A DNA stretch of 64,000 nt from Fragum whitleyi. Its lineage: Eukaryota > Mollusca > Bivalvia > Cardiida > Cardiidae. The stretch covers positions 49,638,517-49,702,516 of the forward strand of contig OX411543.1 of assembly GCA_948146395.1 (NCBI GenBank), written 5' to 3'. The notes under the pieces are model-generated. The model had not been told where the DNA came from, did no database searches, and saw only the letters and a program-made list of their open reading frames with translations. Both the position numbers and the translations under genes were made by a program. This document shows positions 48,801-54,800 of this stretch, one piece after another (the first letter of the stretch is position 1; each line of letters starts with the position of its first letter).

Positions 48801-51800
48801 TAAGTTTGTTTAATAATTTACAGTGCAATGTGTCGAAACTAGGTACATGATTCTTTTTACATTACTATTAATATAACAAACACTATGTTTTATTTCTTGA
48901 TGACTGACAAAATTCATGACTGAATGTTTTGGGTAAGATTTGAAGCTATGAAAACAGACCCTACAATGTATTATTGAAGATCTTAAGTGAGGATCATACC
49001 AAATTACCAGCTTCAGAATCAAATCAATTTGCTACTTTTGATCAACATTTCTCCATGTAAGATTAAAAACCATTTTGGGTGTGAAATTGTACCAGATTTA
49101 GAGGGTTTTTAGAGTAACTTAGTTGGTTAAAAAGGGACTTTAATTACAAGGGCAAACAAGTATCAGGCCCCATTAGCTCAATTGGTAGAGTATGTGACTT
49201 CAAAATAATTTCTTTTGGATGAGATGTCAAACTAAGGCCCACTGTGACAGTGCTTTACATTGAGCACATTAAAGAACCATGGCAGGTTTTTTTAGTAGTT
49301 TTGTCATTTATACTTGCACTATTACCTGTAACAACTAACTGTCTTCTGGGGGCGTCGCTCATATGGGCATATTCCACATACAATAGTGACAATAAGTTTA
49401 CCAAAATACACACTAGGGCAAACAAATTTGATGTTACTTTTGACAAAAACATCTATTGCGATATCATTCTTTTTCATAAATAAAGGCATATTTTACATGG
49501 TGTATATACAGCCATGTTATACCTGTATTTGGAATCATTTATTTGAAATTCATATTCGCTTATTCTAAAAGTAAAATATAAATGAAAGAAAAAGTGATAT
49601 TTGCATCAGGTTATTCAGTTTGGGGGAAATATCTAGACTTCAACAGTTTATAAAAGGTAGACAGTACAAGCATGAATACTGGTGAAATTAAAAAGATTTT
49701 AAACTTGCTCAAAGATAATTACTGCAGACATGAATATTTTTGTGGCACTGCTTGAGAGTGGCTGTTTGTAAAAGGCATCTACTGTTGAAGTCTGGCTATG
49801 CATTTGTAGGGTTTATAAATAATAGGGGTGCGTAAAGGGGCTAGGTACTGATGGGCTGCTTCTAGTTTTTCCCCCAGAAAATCCAGAGTTGCGACAACTC
49901 ATAGAGAACATGGCTAACTATGTGGGTCGGAATGGTGAAGAAGCACTGGCAAGGATAAAAGTAGAAAACAAGGACAAGCCTGAATTTTGGTGAGTACAGG
50001 TTGTAGAGTGAACTAAGTTTTAACCCTTATCCTACAGAGTTTAAATTTTCTTTCTAATAAATTGCCTATATTTTGTATAATTTAAACATTCTATTCTGTC
50101 TGACAATGCATTGGGTTCATTAGTAATATGCTCAGAATAGCAGGGGATGGGTTAAATAGAAAGATTTTAGCATGGTTACTCTACTTTTTGAGTAGATGTA
50201 GAATTTGGAAGACATATTTGGATAGCTCTAGTGTCAAGATCACAGGGATTTTAGTATACTTTCAGTTTGTTTGGAAAATTTCTTCTTCGTTTTTGCATGG
50301 GTTTTAAATAGTTGGATTGGAAGCACTTTCAGATTCATTTCAATGAAGAAAAGAAATTAACAGAAACTTGTAGAAGAGAAAGCTTATCAATAATTTGCAA
50401 CCCTTCATACCAAAGTGACTGTCTCAGAACTCTATAAAATAGATGTTAAAAAGAGTTCTTATAGAGGTGAAATGGAGGTTGTATTTAAAAAAAGGTTAAA
50501 AAGAAAGGTGAAAAGAGCATTCTAAATTCAGAAATTATGTAGAAAGCGAAAAGTTTAGATACTTTTCAGGCTGTACAAACTGGCAGTCTGGCTTGGTTGA
50601 TACTTTACACTTAACTTAACAGCTGATCCAAGAATATTTCTGCTTTGGCAGGAGGTATGGACAAAGATCAGTCTGCACATATGTGCAGTCTGATCTTGGT
50701 CTTTACCACCTGATTTTCCTTTTCAAACCAGAAAAGTTTCAAAATCATATTTCCATAATCAAATACTGACTCACAAAAAGGAAATCAAAGCTTAGCACTT
50801 TGATTTTAATATAATTTTGGCAAGGTTTTCTATTCAGAATGACAAGGGTTAAGAGTGCTCAGATGGTCCCCTTTTTTGCGAGACAAGTCATATATAAGAG
50901 CTTAAAATCTATTTTGTTCATTAAAATATTTCTATCGAACAACCTTTCAGAAGCCTCCAGGAATTGAGTTTCAGAAAATATTTTGAAAAGGGAGTGAATT
51001 GAGTGTTACAAGAATTTCTTCATTGTCCATGATATTTCATATTTATAAAAGAATTTTTAATATTTCTTGGACTGAAAATTGAGTCGTTTTCAACTTCCTT
51101 CAAATTGGACCAGTCTGAAATATTGTAGTCTGGTTATGGATTTATACACAATTAACTGTATTAAAAACTCTATTAAGGTTCCTATACAATGAGTCATGCA
51201 AGGAACATCAGTATTTCCAGTGTAGAATTCAGGAGGCTAGAAATAAACGCCAGGAGGATAGAGGAAATGAAGGAGATGTGGAGGATAATGAAGGTAATCT
51301 TATCAAAATAATTTACTATGATTCTGGCAAAGTGAATTGAGTAGAGAACATCTGCCATGTGTTGAGGATACCATAACTCTTGCAAACTATTGGAAATTAT
51401 ACCTAGATCATCAAAGTGTGGCATAATAGTTTGCAAATTTGTTATCCTGAAGGCAAGGTGGTAATTCCAGTGTAGAATACAGGAGTCAAGAAGTAAACGC
51501 CAGGAGGATAGAGAAAATGTAGTCCAGATGTGCCCAAGGTCAGGGCTGAATGTCAAAGGGTCAAGGGTAAAAATCAAGTGGGGACATCCGTGTCCGTGAT
51601 ACTGTGACACATTTATTGTTCAGCATATGATTTTTGTCAAATATCCAGCACCTGGCTGTTGAACTTTAGAACCCCTCTGTGGTACTCTTGCTCAACTGAT
51701 TTAAAAAAATTCTTATGAAATTTAGTTGAAACCCATACAATAAGAAAAAAAAATACAGTAAAAAGCAGGCAGAGACAGTCTCAAAGTAGACACACTGCTT

Positions 51801-54800
51801 TCAGCCTGATAACATCAATTATTATTCTAGAAATTAGTTCATAATTTCTTGATTTATAAGACCTTAGAACAAAGAATTCCATAACTTATCTGCCTATATT
51901 GCAGATGGCTCTTCAAGTAGAGGTAAAAAAGGTCAGAAGAGAAAAAGAAAGAGTAGATGGGGTCCTGAAGAAGAAAAGACTGAAGGTGAGATTTCTGACT
52001 TCTGACTTTCTAAACAATCTAGGATCTGATTTTATAATATGACGTACGTCGCGGGAGTGAAATAATCCTGTTGAATATTTTTGATATTACACGGGTGTTA
52101 TTACACTAGTGGAATAACTATGCAAGTGAGCTAAGAACGAAGAACAATGTTATATTTTTTGGTAAGAAAATGACGTCATTATGGATATGCTGACGTCATT
52201 TCGCAAACAGCGTTGTATGTTTCGCGGAAAAACATGAAGCGATAAATATCGCAATTTTCTTGTTTTATCACCAAAATTCGGGTCATATTATAAATAGAAT
52301 ATCAAATTAGTGCTCATAAAATACCAAATTTATTAAACTTGTCATCTATAAACAGATAAAAACTGGGCAAATTTATTAAATGAGTCATCTATAAACAGAT
52401 AAAAACTTGGCGCAGCCTCGTTTTTATCTGTTTATAGAAGACTCGTTTAATAAATTCGGTATTCCATGACCACTCATTCAATATCCTCTATTTACACATA
52501 GACTGGTGGTTTAGACCGAAAATTTTCGAAGTGTGGGCACTTTTGCGGCATAAGGTCTCACTAGGCTAAATAGCTTTGGCAACCACCCCTGAACAGATTT
52601 TGCCCTGTTGCCCAAAAATAAAATCGTAAATTAGGTCACAATCGGGGTCAAAGGTCACCAAGTACATTTCATGTAAGCGAATTCTATGGGTATAATTGTT
52701 TATGATATAAAATTCGTCTTTGAATAGAAAAGAAACCCTAAAAACATCAGTAAATAACATAGGGGAATTTTTTCTTGATTTTAAACGTATCTGGTGTTTA
52801 GTTAGATTATTTTAGGTCGTACTTTTAACCCTTAACTCGACTAAAAAGGCTGACTTCTCTTTCTAAACAGACTACTGCTTTATGATTTTAGACAGAGAGC
52901 GTTGTTTAACCTTATGTCAACCTACGTTAAGACTTATTTCATATTTTATGGATGTCCTGGATTCATTTAGATCTATATATAAACAATCCTGTCTCAAAAA
53001 ATTACTAAACGCTTGTTTGTCAATGACGTTATACTTTTCAGCCTATAAAAGGGATTAATCGGCCTTAAGTTTAAGTACACATTTGTTTGGACAAACGACA
53101 ACATGAGATTGTGAAATAAAAAAAAGTAAATTATTAAAACAAAAACATTGTGACAAGTTGTGATTTAAAAACTCTGGTAGAATAAGATAATTATTCTCGA
53201 ATGTTTCTATTTTATCAAATATATGAAAAATACGATACCCATTTAGAATATATTTAAAAGAAGATACACTATATGGAGTTATCAAAGATTAGAACTTCTT
53301 TCATTTCTAATTTTAATGTTTATTTTCATTTTCAAAATGTCTCGAACATAAGAACAATGTGTGACACTCGAATATTATTAAAATATAAGTGTAATTTACT
53401 ACATTTTACACTGTTGAAACCCTAGTTATTAACATTGGCATCTCCAAAATGACTCGCAGCTCATTTATTAAGAATATGTTACATTTAAGTGAAATATCAA
53501 TGATATTGATTAACGTCTTCAAGTATTTGTATTGCAATGGATGAAACATCAACATAAGAATCTTTCTTTGTGACGTCAAATATGTGTAATATACGTTACC
53601 AATCAAATCTTAATTTGATAATTAGAAGATACGTATTGTATTTCACGGAATGCATATCACGTTTTCTTTCATTTATTTCAAAATCTATATTATGTGGGAT
53701 ATCGCGCCTAAATTTATATTGCCGTGATTCATGTATCTATAAGATACGTTTTATTTATTTTCTTTACATTTTTGAAATCATAAAAATCCTGCCCAACTTT
53801 ATTCATCTAAACATACCTATTAACACCCAATCGATGCATTTTCACGGCCTAGAGAGAGGGATTCAGTGGCTTGAACCAAAATGCTGCTCAATTTTACATC
53901 TGGGCTGACTTGCCTTGATCATTAAGCTTTTTGCCCATAAACAGCCTTTGTGATGTTGGGATCAAACCACGGATCTAAGATAAATTTGAGATACGTTGAC
54001 TCGAAAACATTATTTTGTATTTTTAAATAATAAATATTCATTACTACTATATTCCATGTTACGAAAAATTTATTAGTTAGCAACTTACAGCGGTATGCAA
54101 TAATATACAATTTAGAACTGCAAAAAGGCAATCTGAAAGACACCACTTTATATCTTATGTGAATATCTAAAACAGACGAAAAAGTAACATACTCCATAGA
54201 TAACTAGTAAATAATAATTAAATCAGCAAAGCTTAAGAAGGCAATTTAATTCATTTAGATCAGTGTACACCAACCTTTCTATCTGTTGGAATCTTTCTGT
54301 TATAACTTGTTGTTTTGACAAACATTGGTCTATACGTGTATCATATGGTTTTTCATAAACCCCACCGCATCTAACTTTTCTAAGTATATGAAAAGCTAGA
54401 TGTGATTACGACGAACTTTTTGTTGACGGAAGTCCGGAAACGAACGGAACTATAACCTTTAAAGCTTAGGTCTGTATAGTTACAACAATAACACACAGTG
54501 CTATGATCGTGCTAGTGTGTCTATCACGTCAGAAACTCATTTTGACTAGATTGAAAGTAAAAACCTCTTGTACAAGGGTCTAATATGAATTTCTTACGCT
54601 GCTATATTCGTCGAAAAAAAAAAAACAAAATCGAGCCATTTTCTTCCCACATCGGCTGTTGGTTCAGCCGATAACCAACATACGTTTTTCTAAATCATTG
54701 ATCAGCTGTTGGTCTTTGTGGTAAATCTAAATTTATGAAAGGAAAATATGCATATATACGAGTAATGAAACTGATCTGTTTCCATGAAAAAATGAATAAT

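Noticed and set aside
51194..51610. 138-codon minus-strand ORF
   Set aside because: It overlaps exon 10 antisense and a repeat, and shows no domain.
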